Source: Accumulibacter sp. (lineage in GTDB: Bacteria > Pseudomonadota > Gammaproteobacteria > Burkholderiales > Rhodocyclaceae). Taken from it: 39,355 nucleotides of DNA. Location: NCBI GenBank assembly GCA_016789495.1, contig JAEUOJ010000138.1, positions 1-39,355 on the forward strand, given 5' to 3'. Both the position numbers and the translations under genes were made by a program. Below are positions 27,237 to 37,830 of this stretch, piece by piece (the first letter of the stretch is position 1; each line of letters begins with the position of its first letter). The notes under the pieces were generated by a model that saw only the letters and a list, made by a program, of their open reading frames with translations, did not search any database and was not told the origin of the DNA.

Positions 27237-27878
27237 ATGTCTGCCATCAACTACCAGATCATCCCGGTCACTCCTTTCGAACAGAATTGCAGTCTATTGT
27301 GGTGCGAGAAAACCAGACGCGGCGCGGTGGTCGATCCTGGCGGCGATCTGGCGCGGATTCTTCGCGCCGTTGACGCCAAAGAGATTGTTCTGGAAAAAAT
27401 TCTGGTGACCCACGGGCACATCGATCATGCCGGAGGCGTCGCTGAACTGGCGGAAAGATTGTCGTTGCCGATCGAAGGACCGCATCGCGAGGATCAGTTC
27501 TGGATCGACGGCATGCCTGCGCAAAGCAGGATGTTCGGCTTCCCGAATGTTCGTGCCTTCACGCCGGATCGCTGGCTGGCGCATGGTGACCGCGTCACGG
27601 TCGGCGAGCGGAATTTTTCCGTCCTGCACTGCCCTGGGCATACCCCGGGTCATATCGTTTTTTTCGACCAGCCCGGGCGATTGGCGGTCGTCGGCGATGT
27701 GCTGTTTCAGGGCTCGATCGGCCGCACCGATTTTCCGAAGGGCGATTTCGACACCTTGATCTCATCGATCCGCGAGCGGCTTTTTCCGCTCGGCGACGAC
27801 GTGACATTCATTCCCGGTCACGGACCGATTTCGACGTTCGGTGCGGAAAGACGCTATAACCCGTTCTGTAGCGACTGA
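27237..27878 (+). CDS. Metallo-beta-lactamase-fold hydrolase (YcbL/glyoxalase II-like)
   Basis: Zinc hydrolase of the small single-domain group that includes YcbL (type II glyoxalase activity). The 213-residue protein has the metal motif THGHIDH (about residues 60-66), the histidine in HCPGHTPGHI, the bridging Asp in VGDVLF and the last histidine in PGHGPIS, so the metal site is complete. The open frame extends 66 codons upstream through non-coding sequence including the -10 box; MSAINYQIIPVTPFEQN at 27237 is the family start. Substrate (for example S-lactoylglutathione) is not determined by sequence. Followed by a strong bidirectional terminator. Confidence 0.9.
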   Translation: MSAINYQIIPVTPFEQNCSLLWCEKTRRGAVVDPGGDLARILRAVDAKEIVLEKILVTHGHIDHAGGVAELAERLSLPIEGPHREDQFWIDGMPAQSRMFGFPNVRAFTPDRWLAHGDRVTVGERNFSVLHCPGHTPGHIVFFDQPGRLAVVGDVLFQGSIGRTDFPKGDFDTLISSIRERLFPLGDDVTFIPGHGPISTFGAERRYNPFCSD

Positions 27879-27905
27879 ACAGGTCCTTGCCGCTTATATA
27901 TTATT

Positions 27906-27935
27906 GAAAAACGAACGGCGAACCGTTCGTTTTTC
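27906..27935. terminator. Bidirectional Rho-independent terminator
   Basis: GAAAAACGAACGG-CGAA-CCGTTCGTTTTTC is a perfect 13-pair hairpin flanked by A- and T-runs, located between the convergent ends of the hydrolase gene (27878) and lpdA (27964). It should stop transcription from both sides and ends the TCA-cycle operon. Confidence 0.9.
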
Positions 27936-27963
27936 ATTCTTGGCCGTGGTGTCCCGTCCGCGG

Positions 27964-29400
27964 TTAAAAATGCAACGGTCGCTTGTCGCAAGCCAGCGCC
28001 GCTTCGTGCACCACTTCCGACAGCGTCGGATGAGCGTGGCAGATGCGCGCCAGGTCTTCCGACGAAGCGCTGAATTCCATCGCCACGGCTCCTTCCGAAA
28101 TCAGTTCGGAAGCGTTGGCGCCAATGATATGCACGCCAAGAACGCGGTCGGTTTTGGCGCAGGCCAACATCTTGACGAAACCGGTCGGATCACCCATTCC
28201 CAGTGCCCGGCCGTTGGCGGCGAAAGGAATTTTGCCGACTTTGTAAGCCACGCCCTCGGCTTTCAATTGCTGCTCGGTCTTGCCGACCCAGGCGATTTCC
28301 GGGCTCGTGTAGATCACCCAGGGAATGGTTTCGAAATTGCAATGACCGGCCTGACCGGCAATGATCTCCGCGACCATCACCCCTTCTTCCATCGCCTTAT
28401 GCGCCAGCATCGGCCCCTGAACGACATCGCCGATCGCCCAGACTCCCGGCAGGTTGGTGCGGCAATGCGCGTCGACGACGATTTGGCCTCGATCGTTGAT
28501 TTGCAGACCGACGGTGTCGGCCTGCAGACCGTCGGTGTTCGGAATACGGCCGATCGAAACGATCAAGCGGTCAGCATCGAGCTTCAGTTCGTTGCCGTCC
28601 TTGTCGGTGTAGTCGATGGCGACGCCCTTCTGTGAGACCTTGACGTCGCCGATGCTGATGCCGGTAACGATTTTCAAGCCTTGCTTGGCGAACACCTTGG
28701 CCGCTTCCTTGGCGACATCGCTATCGGCGACGCCAAGGAATTCCGGCAGCGCTTCAAGGATGGTGACTTCAGCGCCGAGACGCCGCCAGACGCTGCCCAT
28801 TTCCAGACCGATGACGCCGGCGCCGATCACGGCCAGCTTTTTTGGGACCGCATTGATGGCCAACGCCCCGACGTTATCGCAAACGATTTCGTTGTCCACC
28901 GGCACGCCGGCCAGATGACGCGGTTTCGAGCCGGTGGCGACGATCACCTGCTTTGCTTCGTAAAGCGCGTCTCCGACCTTGATCTGCCACAGTTCTTTGC
29001 CTGGGGCGCCGGTACGGGCGACGAAGGCCCCATGGCCATTGAGTAGGCTCACTTTGTTCTTTTTGAACAGGCTTTTGATGCCGCCGGTCAGTTGTTTGAC
29101 GATCGCATCCTTGCGGGCAAGCATCTTGGCCACGTCGATACTCGGTGCGCCGACTTCGATACCCTGTTCGGCGAAGCTGTGACCGGCTTCCTCGAAAAGA
29201 TGGGAGGTGTGCAGGAGCGCCTTGGAAGGAATGCAGCCAACGTTCAGACAGGTGCCGCCCAATCGCGGTTCGCCTTTGGGATCGGCATAGGGATTGGATT
29301 CACAACAGGCAACGGCGAAACCGAGTTGCGCGGCCCGGATGGCGGCAATGTAGCCGCCCGGGCCGCCACCGATGACGAGAACATCGAATGGCTTGGACAT
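27964..29400 (-). CDS. lpdA: Dihydrolipoyl dehydrogenase (E3)
   Basis: FAD- and NAD-dependent flavoenzyme that reoxidises the lipoyl groups of the 2-oxoglutarate dehydrogenase complex. The 478-residue product has the FAD-binding [10 protein letters not shown] (11-20), the redox disulfide Cys51/Cys56 in [13 protein letters not shown], the NAD-binding [19 protein letters not shown], and the C-terminal active-site pair in [12 protein letters not shown]. Full length. Last gene of the TCA row, 84 bases after sucB; the next feature is the terminator at 27906. GGGAAA-type ribosome site before ATG 29400. Confidence 0.96.
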   Translation of the reverse strand: MSKPFDVLVIGGGPGGYIAAIRAAQLGFAVACCESNPYADPKGEPRLGGTCLNVGCIPSKALLHTSHLFEEAGHSFAEQGIEVGAPSIDVAKMLARKDAIVKQLTGGIKSLFKKNKVSLLNGHGAFVARTGAPGKELWQIKVGDALYEAKQVIVATGSKPRHLAGVPVDNEIVCDNVGALAINAVPKKLAVIGAGVIGLEMGSVWRRLGAEVTILEALPEFLGVADSDVAKEAAKVFAKQGLKIVTGISIGDVKVSQKGVAIDYTDKDGNELKLDADRLIVSIGRIPNTDGLQADTVGLQINDRGQIVVDAHCRTNLPGVWAIGDVVQGPMLAHKAMEEGVMVAEIIAGQAGHCNFETIPWVIYTSPEIAWVGKTEQQLKAEGVAYKVGKIPFAANGRALGMGDPTGFVKMLACAKTDRVLGVHIIGANASELISEGAVAMEFSASSEDLARICHAHPTLSEVVHEAALACDKRPLHF

Positions 29401-29484
29401 GATATTTCCCTTTCCAACCTCAGAGACACGGAAGGCACCGCGCGCAGAGATCGACTCTGAAACGCCGTGCCTCGCGGGGGGTGT

Positions 29485-30723
29485 TTAGACGCCGAGCAGC
29501 AGGCGGGCCGGATCTTCCAGCGCCTCTTTCATTGTCACCAGACCGAGAACCGCCTCGCGACCATCGATGATCCGATGGTCGTAAGACATCGCCAGATAGT
29601 TGATCGGCCGGATGACGATCTGGCCGTTTTCGACCACTGGCCGATCCTTGGTGGCATGGATGCCGAGAATCGCCGATTGCGGCGGGTTGATGATCGGCGT
29701 GGATAGCATCGACCCGAAGACGCCGCCATTGGAAATCGAAAACGTTCCACCCGTCAGATCTTCCATCGACAATTTACCGTCCTTGGCCTTGACACCGAAG
29801 TCGCCGATTTTCTTCTCGATATCGGCAATGCTCATCTGGTCGGCATCGCGCAGGATCGGCACCACCAGGCCTCGCGGACTGCCAACGGCGATACCGATGT
29901 CGATGTAACCGTGATAAACGATGTCGTTCCCGTCGACCGAGGCGTTGATGATCGGAAATTTCTGCAGAGCGGCGACGGCAGCCTTGACGAAAAAGCCCAT
30001 GAAGCCGAGTCGCACACCATGAGCCTTTTCGAAGCGCTCGCCATATTGTTTGCGCAGCGCCATGATCGGCCCCATATTGACTTCGTTGAACGTCGTCAGG
30101 ATGGCGTTGGTGGATTGCGACTGAAGCAGGCGTTCGGCAACCCGCGCGCGAAGCCGGGACATCGGCACCCGCTGCTCCGGGCGTTCTCCGAGCGGAACTT
30201 CGACGAATGGCGCCGGCGGCAGGGTGGTCGCGACGACGGTCGGAGCTGGCGTCGCCGGCTTGCTGGCTACGGGCGCTTGCGCCGCCAGCGCGTCGGCTTT
30301 GGTCACTCGTCCGCCACGACCGCTGCCAACAACATCGGCGGCCGAAACTCCTTTTTCTTCAAGAATTTTCCGCGCGGCAGGCATCGCCACTCCACCCGCC
30401 GGCGTGGCCGCCGCCGGTGCGGCAACGGCGGCTTCGACTTTGGGCGCCGCCTTGGCGACCGGTGCGGCGACGGTACCGGCCTGAGCCGCGGTGTCGATAC
30501 GGGCGATGACCTCGCCCGATACGACAGTGTCGCCATCGCCTTTGACAATCTCCACCAGCACACCGCCATCCGGCGCCGGCAGTTCGAGAACCACCTTGTC
30601 GGTCTCGATATCGATCAGATTTTCATCCCGGGCAACGGCTTCACCGGCTTTTTTGTGCCAGGAGACCAAGGTCGCTTCGGCGACGGATTCGGAAAGCTGT
30701 GGAACTTTGACGTCGATGATCAT
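29485..30723 (-). CDS. sucB: 2-oxoglutarate dehydrogenase E2 (dihydrolipoyl succinyltransferase)
   Basis: Core subunit that transfers the succinyl group from lipoamide to CoA. In 412 residues: one lipoyl domain with Lys43 in IETDKVVLE, an Ala/Pro-rich linker (about 80-110), the E1/E3-binding domain ([18 protein letters not shown] to [10 protein letters not shown], about 115-150), a second linker, and the catalytic domain ending with [11 protein letters not shown], where His and Asp are the active-site pair. The single lipoyl domain and the succinyl-type sequence separate it from pyruvate dehydrogenase E2. GGAGAG precedes ATG 30723, 12 bases after the sucA stop. Confidence 0.96.
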   Translation of the reverse strand: MIIDVKVPQLSESVAEATLVSWHKKAGEAVARDENLIDIETDKVVLELPAPDGGVLVEIVKGDGDTVVSGEVIARIDTAAQAGTVAAPVAKAAPKVEAAVAAPAAATPAGGVAMPAARKILEEKGVSAADVVGSGRGGRVTKADALAAQAPVASKPATPAPTVVATTLPPAPFVEVPLGERPEQRVPMSRLRARVAERLLQSQSTNAILTTFNEVNMGPIMALRKQYGERFEKAHGVRLGFMGFFVKAAVAALQKFPIINASVDGNDIVYHGYIDIGIAVGSPRGLVVPILRDADQMSIADIEKKIGDFGVKAKDGKLSMEDLTGGTFSISNGGVFGSMLSTPIINPPQSAILGIHATKDRPVVENGQIVIRPINYLAMSYDHRIIDGREAVLGLVTMKEALEDPARLLLGV

Positions 30724-30735
30724 GTTCTCTCCGTT

Positions 30736-33576
30736 CTAGGGCAGTTTGTAATATTCGATCTCACCAAACACGGAGTCGATCAGAGCCTTTTGTTGGGCAT
30801 TATGCTTGCTGTAGTAGCCCACCGCCGGCGAGGCCGATGCGGGACGCGAGACCAGCAACAGATGCTGCTTGTCGCTGAGTGAACGCGACAGGTGCTGCCG
30901 TGAGGCAATCCAGTACCACGCCCCCTGGTTACGGGGTTCTTCCTGACACCAGACGACTTCGGTGGCCTTGGGATATTTGGCCAGTTCTTCCTGAAACGCG
31001 GTCTGTGGGAAGGGATAGAACTGTTCGAGACGAGCGATGGCCACATGCGGAATTTTTTGCTCCTGTCGCGCGGCAATCAATTCGTAGTACACCTTGCCGG
31101 AACAGAAAACGACCCGGGTGACCTTTTTGGCGTTGATCGTTTCGACTTCGCCGATCACCGGCTGAAATTCGCCGTCACTGAGTTCTTCCAGCGAGGAGGT
31201 GGCGTCCTTGTGGCGCAGCAGCGACTTCGGGGTAAACACGATTAGCGGCTTGCGCTGATTGCGCACCGCCTGTCGACGCAAGAGATGGAAAACTTGCGCC
31301 GGTGTCGACGGCTGACAGACTTCCATGTTCATCTCGGCGCATAGTTGCATGTAGCGTTCGATCCGCGCCGACGAGTGCTCGGGCCCCTGTCCTTCATAAC
31401 CGTGCGGCAGCAACAACACTAAACCGCTGGCACGACCCCATTTCGCTTCGCCCGAGGCGATGAACTGGTCGATCACCACCTGCGCGCCATTGGCGAAATC
31501 GCCGAATTGCGCTTCCCAGACCACCAGCTGGTGCGGGTTGGCTGTCGAATAGCCGTACTCGAAAGCGAGCACCGCCTCTTCCGAAAGCACCGAATCGAAA
31601 CATTGAAAGCTGCCCTGCCGTTCCTGCAGATGGCCCAGGGGATAATAGGTTCCCTTGTCCCAGTGTTCGCGGTTCTGATCATGCAATGCCGCATGGCGAT
31701 GGAAGAAGGTGCTTCGTCCGACGTCTTCGCCAGAAATCCGCACGCCATAGCCGGAAACCAGCAGCGAGGCGTAAGCCAGGTTTTCAGCCATTCCCCAATC
31801 GACCGGCAAACGCCCCTCGCCCATCTGCCGTCGGTCATCGATGATTTTCTTGACCCGGCTGTGCAGCGTGAAATTTTCCGGGATGGTCGTCAAACGCTCG
31901 GCAAGACGCTGTAACTCGGCCAATGGGACTTTGGTATCGCAGTTTTCAATGTACTTGGCGGGCAGGAATGGCGTCCAGTCGATGGTCATCGGATGGCGAT
32001 AGCCGGCGATCACTGGGTTGTATAGCAGTTCGCCGCGGTCGAGATGCGCGCGATAGTCGGCAATGATTTGATCCGGGCCATCCAGCGGCAGAATTCCCTC
32101 GGCCACCAGTTTGTCGGCGTACAGTTTCCGCGTTCCCGGATGCATCTGGATCTTTTTGTACATCAGGGGCTGGGTGACCATCGGCTCGTCCTGTTCGTTA
32201 TGGCCGAGCTTGCGGAAACAGACAATATCGACCACCACATCCTTGCGGAAGGTCTTGCGATAGTCGGCGGCGATGCCGGTAACCAGCGCCACCGCCTCGG
32301 GATCGTCACCATTGACGTGGAAGATCGGGGCCTCGGCCATCTTGAAGATGTCGGTACAGTACAGCGAGGAACGATAATCGCGCGGATCGGACGTGGTGAA
32401 CCCGATCTGGTTGTTGACCACGAGATGTATCGTTCCGCCGACGCCGTAGCCGCGCGTTTGGCCAAAATTCAATGTTTCCTGGTTGACTCCCTGACCGGCA
32501 ACGGCGGCGTCGCCGTGAATCAGCACCGAGAGCACCTTTTCCTTGCCATTTTGACCTCGCCGGTGCTGCCGTGAATAGACCGAGCCGACGACGACCGGAT
32601 TGACGATTTCGAGGTGCGACGGATTGAACGACAGGGTCAGATGGCAAGGACCGCCAGGCGTCGAGACATCAGACGAATAACCCATGTGATACTTGACGTC
32701 GCCGGCGGCCAGATCCTGCGCCTTTTTGCCTTCGAATTCTTCGAAGAGCATCGCCGGCGCCTTTCCCAGGGTGTTGACCAGGACATTAAGCCGGCCACGA
32801 TGCGCCATGCCGATGACGATCTCATCGACCCCGCCGGCCCCGGCCACCCGGATCAGTTCGTCGAGCGAAACGATCAGCGATTCGCCTCCTTCGAGCGAGA
32901 AACGTTTCTGTCCGACATAGCGGGTATGCAGATAGCGTTCCAGCGTTTCGGCAGCGGTCAGCCGCTCGAGCATTCGCTTGCGCTCGTCCGGCGTGTAATT
33001 CGGTTTGGAGTGAATCCGTTCCAGACGATCCTGAATCCAGCGCTTTTCGGCATGGGTGCTGATGTACATGTACTCGACGCCGATTGGTCCACAGTAGGTG
33101 GCTTTCAGGGCATCGTAGATTTGTCCGAAGGTCGCCCGCTCGGGAACGCCGCGGAACGAGCCGGCGTTGAACATGGTATGCAGGTCGGAATCGCCCAGAC
33201 CGTAATACGAGGGATCCAACTGAGGAATATCGGGCCGCGGCGTCCGCTTCAAGGGATCAAGGTTGGCCCAACGATCGCCGAGAAAGCGGTAGGCGGTAAT
33301 CATCTGTAGCAAGCGAACCTGCTTTTTCTCGTCGACCGGCGCGACGGCGGCCGCGCGGTAGCCCCCTTTCTTCGCTTGATCGGCGAAGGCGTTGATCACC
33401 GGCAAATGCGGAACGTCGCGCGCCACATGGCCCGGCAATTGCGCCAGCTTGTCGAAATACTCGCGCCATTGTTCGGAGACCGAACCCGGGTTGTCGAGAT
33501 AGTTTTCGTACAATTCCTCGACAAAAGGTGCGTTACCACCAAAGAGGAGAGAGTTACCAAATAGCTGATTCATCAT
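30736..33576 (-). CDS. sucA: 2-oxoglutarate dehydrogenase E1
   Basis: Thiamine-diphosphate-dependent decarboxylase that starts the 2-oxoglutarate dehydrogenase reaction. The 946-residue protein has the N-terminal E2-contacting part (VEELYENYLDNPGSVSEQW, about 18-36), the HRGRLNVLVNTLGK block, the cofactor-binding HGDAAVAGQGVNQE with NNQIGFTTS, and the C-terminal pyrimidine-domain sequence (LSEEAVLAFEYGYS). Length is normal. Two adjacent ATG codons (33576 and 33573) could start it; AGG eight bases before favours the first. Lies between gltA and sucB. Confidence 0.97.
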   Translation of the reverse strand: MMNQLFGNSLLFGGNAPFVEELYENYLDNPGSVSEQWREYFDKLAQLPGHVARDVPHLPVINAFADQAKKGGYRAAAVAPVDEKKQVRLLQMITAYRFLGDRWANLDPLKRTPRPDIPQLDPSYYGLGDSDLHTMFNAGSFRGVPERATFGQIYDALKATYCGPIGVEYMYISTHAEKRWIQDRLERIHSKPNYTPDERKRMLERLTAAETLERYLHTRYVGQKRFSLEGGESLIVSLDELIRVAGAGGVDEIVIGMAHRGRLNVLVNTLGKAPAMLFEEFEGKKAQDLAAGDVKYHMGYSSDVSTPGGPCHLTLSFNPSHLEIVNPVVVGSVYSRQHRRGQNGKEKVLSVLIHGDAAVAGQGVNQETLNFGQTRGYGVGGTIHLVVNNQIGFTTSDPRDYRSSLYCTDIFKMAEAPIFHVNGDDPEAVALVTGIAADYRKTFRKDVVVDIVCFRKLGHNEQDEPMVTQPLMYKKIQMHPGTRKLYADKLVAEGILPLDGPDQIIADYRAHLDRGELLYNPVIAGYRHPMTIDWTPFLPAKYIENCDTKVPLAELQRLAERLTTIPENFTLHSRVKKIIDDRRQMGEGRLPVDWGMAENLAYASLLVSGYGVRISGEDVGRSTFFHRHAALHDQNREHWDKGTYYPLGHLQERQGSFQCFDSVLSEEAVLAFEYGYSTANPHQLVVWEAQFGDFANGAQVVIDQFIASGEAKWGRASGLVLLLPHGYEGQGPEHSSARIERYMQLCAEMNMEVCQPSTPAQVFHLLRRQAVRNQRKPLIVFTPKSLLRHKDATSSLEELSDGEFQPVIGEVETINAKKVTRVVFCSGKVYYELIAARQEQKIPHVAIARLEQFYPFPQTAFQEELAKYPKATEVVWCQEEPRNQGAWYWIASRQHLSRSLSDKQHLLLVSRPASASPAVGYYSKHNAQQKALIDSVFGEIEYYKLP

Positions 33577-33619
33577 GGCAGTTACCTGTCTTCACCGTGC
33601 GGGTCCGAATTGAAAATAC

Positions 33620-33675
33620 CTGTGGTGGAAAGACCACAGCATGAAAAAAGGGCGGCTACTGCCTGCCGCCCCTTT
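33620..33675 (-). terminator. Terminator after gltA, with a second hairpin in the sucA leader
   Basis: On the minus strand GGGCGGC (33671-33665) pairs with GCCGCCC (33656-33650), followed by six T (33649-33644): a standard Rho-independent terminator 13 or so bases after the gltA stop. Further on, CTGTGGT/ACCACAG (33620-33639) forms another hairpin in the sucA leader, of unknown role. So sucAB-lpdA may be partly separated from gltA transcription and may have its own promoter. Confidence 0.75.
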
Positions 33676-33688
33676 CGAATCCGTCGGC

Positions 33689-34984
33689 TTAACGCTGGCC
33701 GACGGGAATCACGTCACGCCTGGCAGGACCAACGTAAAGCTGTCGCGGACGACCGATCTTGTATTCCGGATCGTTGATCATCTCCTCCCATTGAGTCATC
33801 CAGCCAACGGTGCGTGCCAAGGCGAAAATGCAAGTGAACATCGAGGTCGGGATGCCCAGGGCCTTTTGCACGATACCCGAATAGAAGTCGACGTTCGGGT
33901 AGAGTTTCTTCTCGATGAAGTATTCGTCTTCGAGCGCGATACGTTCGAGTTCCATCGCCAGTTTGAACAGCCGGTCGTTTTCCAGACCGAGTTCCGCCAG
34001 GACATCGCTGCACACGGCACGCATCAATTTGGCGCGTGGGTCGAAATTCTTGTACACCCGATGGCCGAAGCCCATCAGCTTGAAATCGTCGTTCTTGTCC
34101 TTGGCGCGATTGATATAAGTGCCGACACGCGAGACATCGTGGATTTCTTCAAGCATCTGCAGACAGGCTTCATTGGCGCCGCCATGCGCCGGTCCCCACA
34201 GACAGGCGATGCCCGCTGAAATGCAAGCGTAGGGATTGGCACCGGATGAACCCGACAGGCGAACGGTCGACGTCGACGCGTTCTGCTCGTGATCGGCATG
34301 CAGCGTAAAGATGGTGTCCAGCGCATGCACCAGCACCGGGTTGGGCTTGTACTGTTCGCAAGGGGTGCCGAACATCATGTGCATGAAGTTCGCAGTGTAA
34401 TCAAGATCGTTGCGCGGGTACATGAACGGTTCGCCGCGGTGATATTTGTAGGCCATGGCGACAATCGTCGGCAACTTGGCGACGATGCGGTTGAAGCTGA
34501 TGTTCTGATGCTCGAGGTCGGAAAAGTCCTCGGCTTCGTGATAGAACGCGGACAGTGCGCCGACGACGCCAACCAGCACGGCCATCGGGTGCGCATCACG
34601 ACGAAAACCCTGGAAGAATTTCACCAGCTGTTCGTGCACCATCGTGTGCTGCTTGATGTTTTTCTCGAAACTGGTTTTCTGTTCGGGGGTTGGCAATTCC
34701 CCGTGCCAAAGCAGATACGCCACTTCCAGGAAGTTGCATTGCTCGGCAAGTTGTTCGATTGGATAACCGCGATAAAGCAATTCGCCTTTGTCGCCATCAA
34801 TGAACGTCACCTTGGATCTGCAACTCGCCGTCGACAAGTAACCCGAGTCGTAAGTAAATAACCCGGTCTTGCCGCCCAGCGTGCGAATATCGATGCATTC
34901 GTTCCCATGTGTGGGCGTCATGATCGGAAATTCGACGGGTGCCTGGCCCTCGATGGTCAGAATTGCTTTGCGTTCGGTCGTCAT
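33689..34984 (-). CDS. gltA: Citrate synthase (type II, hexameric)
   Basis: Condenses acetyl-CoA and oxaloacetate at the entry of the TCA cycle. The 431-residue product has the three active-site regions: [29 protein letters not shown] and [13 protein letters not shown], with the catalytic aspartate later in the chain. The N-terminal beta-domain (about 1-60, ending in [13 protein letters not shown]) marks the NADH-regulated Gram-negative type. GGGG precedes ATG 34984 by eight bases. It follows sdhE after 69 bases and is followed by a Rho-independent terminator. Confidence 0.97.
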   Translation of the reverse strand: MTTERKAILTIEGQAPVEFPIMTPTHGNECIDIRTLGGKTGLFTYDSGYLSTASCRSKVTFIDGDKGELLYRGYPIEQLAEQCNFLEVAYLLWHGELPTPEQKTSFEKNIKQHTMVHEQLVKFFQGFRRDAHPMAVLVGVVGALSAFYHEAEDFSDLEHQNISFNRIVAKLPTIVAMAYKYHRGEPFMYPRNDLDYTANFMHMMFGTPCEQYKPNPVLVHALDTIFTLHADHEQNASTSTVRLSGSSGANPYACISAGIACLWGPAHGGANEACLQMLEEIHDVSRVGTYINRAKDKNDDFKLMGFGHRVYKNFDPRAKLMRAVCSDVLAELGLENDRLFKLAMELERIALEDEYFIEKKLYPNVDFYSGIVQKALGIPTSMFTCIFALARTVGWMTQWEEMINDPEYKIGRPRQLYVGPARRDVIPVGQR

Positions 34985-35053
34985 TGGTTAATCCCCGTTC
35001 AGTTGTTGAGGTCACAGCTATGAACAGGAAGCGGCCAGACTATGGCAACTTCC

Positions 35054-35308
35054 TTACTTGACTCTTACGTTGCGCAACAGCGCAACGACTTCGGCTTCAA
35101 TGGGGTCTGTACACTGTTGGCTGCCATTGATCAGCGGCCACAGCTCCAGATCCTCCCTATCCGCCAAAGCGACAAACGCATTCGCCTGCGCCGGATCAAG
35201 CGTAGGGTAGATCGTTTCGAGAAACTCCCCCAGCAACAGGTCCATTTCCAGCATTGCGCGGCGGGTGCAGCGCCAGCGCAGGCGATTGAGTTTTTCTCGA
35301 TCCTCCAT
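35054..35308 (-). CDS. sdhE: Succinate dehydrogenase FAD assembly factor SdhE
   Basis: Small protein that helps covalent attachment of FAD to SdhA. The 84-residue product, MEDREKLNRLRWRCTRRAML onward, has the family's RRxxxE-like region (RWRCTRRAMLEMDLLLGEF, with Arg, Glu and Asp) and LADREDLELWPLI near the middle. The open frame continues upstream over sdhB in a wrong frame; the correct start is ATG 35308, which shares one base with the sdhB stop (TGATG), a coupled start. The position immediately after sdhB is usual in betaproteobacteria. Confidence 0.93.
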   Translation of the reverse strand: MEDREKLNRLRWRCTRRAMLEMDLLLGEFLETIYPTLDPAQANAFVALADREDLELWPLINGSQQCTDPIEAEVVALLRNVRVK

Positions 35309-36021
35309 CAGATCGCGCGTCGAACCATCATTTCCTTGATCTTGCCGATTGCCCGAGTTGGATTCAATCCTTTTGGACAAACGTCGACGCAATTCATGAT
35401 GGTATGGCAACGGAACAAACGATACGGGTCTTCGAGATCGTCCAGGCGCTCGTTGGTCGCCTGATCGCGGGTGTCGGCAATGAAGCGATAGGCGTTTAGC
35501 AGGCCGGCAGGGCCGACGAATTTGTCGGGGTTCCACCAGAACGACGGGCAGGACGTCGAACAGCAGGCGCAAAGAATGCATTCGTACAAGCCGTTGAGTT
35601 CTTCGCGGTCCTCTGGCGACTGGAGCCGCTCGCGGTCCGGACGCGGACCGTCGTTGATCAGGTAGGGCTTGATCGAGTGGTATTGCTTGAAAAACTGGGT
35701 CATGTCGACGATCAGATCGCGAATCACCGGTAAACCCGGCAGCGGCCGCAAGACCACTGGCTGCTTGAGGTCCTTGATTTCGGTGAGGCAAGCGAGTCCG
35801 TTCTTGCCGTTGATGTTCATCGCATCCGATCCGCAAATACCTTCACGGCACGAACGACGGTACGACAAGGAATCGTCCTTGGCTTTCAGACGCGTCAGGA
35901 TGTCGAGCAACTTTCGGTCGACGTCGAAATTGACCTCGACGGAAATGTCCTGCATGTACGGCGCATTATCCTTGTCGGGATCGTAGCGGTAAATCTTGAA
36001 CTGCATGGTACTGGTGGCCAT
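35308..36021 (-). CDS. sdhB: Succinate dehydrogenase iron-sulfur subunit
   Basis: Carries electrons from SdhA to quinone through three clusters, all with intact ligands: the 2Fe-2S region (SCREGICGSDAMNINGKNG then LAC), the 4Fe-4S region (CILCACCSTSCPSFWW) and the 3Fe-4S region (CHTIMNCVDVCPKGLNP). The 237-residue form starts at ATG 36021, nine bases after AAGGAG; ATG 36027 is only three bases from that site and less likely. It is 24 bases after sdhA. Confidence 0.96.
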   Translation of the reverse strand: MATSTMQFKIYRYDPDKDNAPYMQDISVEVNFDVDRKLLDILTRLKAKDDSLSYRRSCREGICGSDAMNINGKNGLACLTEIKDLKQPVVLRPLPGLPVIRDLIVDMTQFFKQYHSIKPYLINDGPRPDRERLQSPEDREELNGLYECILCACCSTSCPSFWWNPDKFVGPAGLLNAYRFIADTRDQATNERLDDLEDPYRLFRCHTIMNCVDVCPKGLNPTRAIGKIKEMMVRRAI

Positions 36022-36045
36022 AATCATAGACTCCTTGACGCTCGA

Positions 36046-37830
36046 TCAATACGAGCGCGTCTTCAGCGCGATGGTTTCAACGGACAGCGGCTTCATGATC
36101 ACCGGCTTGTAACTCAACCGATTGCCGTCGCGATGCCATAGCGTATGCTTGTGCCAGTTGACGTCGTCGCGACCGTTCGGATTGGCGGGGGTATCCGGAG
36201 CGTCGTCGCGGACGTGGGCGCCGCGCGATTCCTTGCGCGCCTCGGCGGAGACCATCGTCGCCTTGGCCACTTCGATCAGATTGTCGAGTTCCAGCGCTTC
36301 GACCCGCGCGGTGTTCCATACTTTCGACTTGTCCTTGATCTGTGTCACCGCGACGGCCTTCTCGATATCGAGAATCTTGGCCACCCCTTCGACAAGCATA
36401 TCCTTGAAGCGGAAAACGCCGCAATGCTTCTGCATCGTGCGTTGTAATTCGAGTCGCGTTTCGCTGACGTCGCTACCTCCGGTCTGATGGTCGAGTCGAT
36501 TGAGACGTGCCAAGGTCCGATCGGCGAAATCATCCGGCAAGGGCTGCAAACCGATCTTGCCAGCACGGATGTCGGCGATCACCGTGTCGCCCGACGACTT
36601 GCCGAAAACCAGCAGATCGAGCAACGAGTTGGTACCCAGCCGATTGGCGCCATGCACCGATGCGCAGGCCACTTCGCCAGCGGCATAAAAGCCCGGTACC
36701 GGCGAGTGGTCGTCACCAACCACCTGTCCCTTGTAGTTGGTTGGCACACCGCCCATCTGGTAATGGCAGGTCGGCACCACCGGAATCGGCGCCTTGATCG
36801 GATCGATCCCGGCAAATTGAATCGAAATTTCGCGGATGCCGGGCAGCCGCTTCATGATCGTCGCTGGATCGAGATGGGTAATGTCGAGCAGCACGAAATC
36901 CTTGTTTGGTCCGCAACCGCGGCCTTCGTTGATTTCAGTGACCATCGCCCGCGAAACGACGTCCCGCGAGGCAAGATCCTTGGCATTCGGCGCGTAGCGC
37001 TCCATGAAGCGCTCGTTGGTTGAGTTGCGCAGAATGCCTCCTTCGCCGCGTACGCCTTCGGTGATCAATACGCCGGCACCAGCGACGCCGGTCGGATGGA
37101 ATTGCCAGAACTCCATGTCTTCCAGAGCAATGCCGGCCCGCGCCGCCATGCCGAGACCGTCACCGGTATTGATGAAGGCGTTGGTTGACGAGTAGAAGAT
37201 GCGCCCGGCACCACCACAGGCAAAGACGGTGGCTTTGGCATGGAAGGCGACGACGTCGCCAGTTTCCATTTCCAGGGCGATCACCCCCAGCACCTGGCCG
37301 GTTTGGTCACGAATCAAGTCCAGCGCCATCCATTCGACAAAAAATTGCGTATTGGCCCGCACGTTGCGCTGATACAAGGCGTGCAACATCGCATGGCCGG
37401 TCCGGTCGGCCGCCGCGCAGGCCCGGCGAACTGGCTTTTCGCCAAAATTAGACATGTGCCCGCCGAAGGGGCGCTGATAAATTTTGCCTTCGTCGGTACG
37501 GTCGAAAGGCATGCCGAAATGCTCGAGTTCGACGACCACTTCAGGGGCCATGCGACACATGTATTCGATCGCATCCTGGTCGCCAAGCCAGTCGGAACCC
37601 TTGACAGTGTCGTACATGTGCCAATGCCAATGATCTTCCTCGGAGTTGCCGAGTGAAGCGGAAACCCCACCCTGCGCGGCGACGGTATGCGAGCGGGTCG
37701 GAAAGACCTTGGACAGGACGGCCGTTTTGAGTCCTGCTTCGGAAAGTTGAATCGCAGCGCGCAGACCCGAACCGCCAGCGCCTACGATCACGGCGTCGAA
37801 TTTACGTACTGGAATGGTTTGCGTAGTCAC
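36046..37830 (-). CDS. sdhA: Succinate dehydrogenase flavoprotein subunit
   Basis: Oxidises succinate to fumarate with a covalently bound FAD. The 594-residue product has the dinucleotide fold VIVGAGGSGLRAAI (14-27), the FAD-linking His48 in FPTRSHTVAAQGG, the substrate region HPTG and the HRLGTNSLLDL-type segment (here NRLGTNSLLDL). Starts with GTG at 37830 placed directly after the sdhD stop (TAAGTG), with GGAG eight bases upstream. Length and ends are normal. Works with SdhB, the membrane anchors and SdhE, all in the same row. Confidence 0.97.
   Translation of the reverse strand: MTTQTIPVRKFDAVIVGAGGSGLRAAIQLSEAGLKTAVLSKVFPTRSHTVAAQGGVSASLGNSEEDHWHWHMYDTVKGSDWLGDQDAIEYMCRMAPEVVVELEHFGMPFDRTDEGKIYQRPFGGHMSNFGEKPVRRACAAADRTGHAMLHALYQRNVRANTQFFVEWMALDLIRDQTGQVLGVIALEMETGDVVAFHAKATVFACGGAGRIFYSSTNAFINTGDGLGMAARAGIALEDMEFWQFHPTGVAGAGVLITEGVRGEGGILRNSTNERFMERYAPNAKDLASRDVVSRAMVTEINEGRGCGPNKDFVLLDITHLDPATIMKRLPGIREISIQFAGIDPIKAPIPVVPTCHYQMGGVPTNYKGQVVGDDHSPVPGFYAAGEVACASVHGANRLGTNSLLDLLVFGKSSGDTVIADIRAGKIGLQPLPDDFADRTLARLNRLDHQTGGSDVSETRLELQRTMQKHCGVFRFKDMLVEGVAKILDIEKAVAVTQIKDKSKVWNTARVEALELDNLIEVAKATMVSAEARKESRGAHVRDDAPDTPANPNGRDDVNWHKHTLWHRDGNRLSYKPVIMKPLSVETIALKTRSY

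Noticed and set aside
29911..30882. 323-codon plus-strand frame
   Set aside because: Antisense to sucB; Arg/Gly-rich shadow of the Ala/Pro linker.
35309..35836. Upstream part of the sdhE frame (would make a 260-residue protein)
   Set aside because: Lies over sdhB in another frame; only the last 84 codons resemble SdhE.
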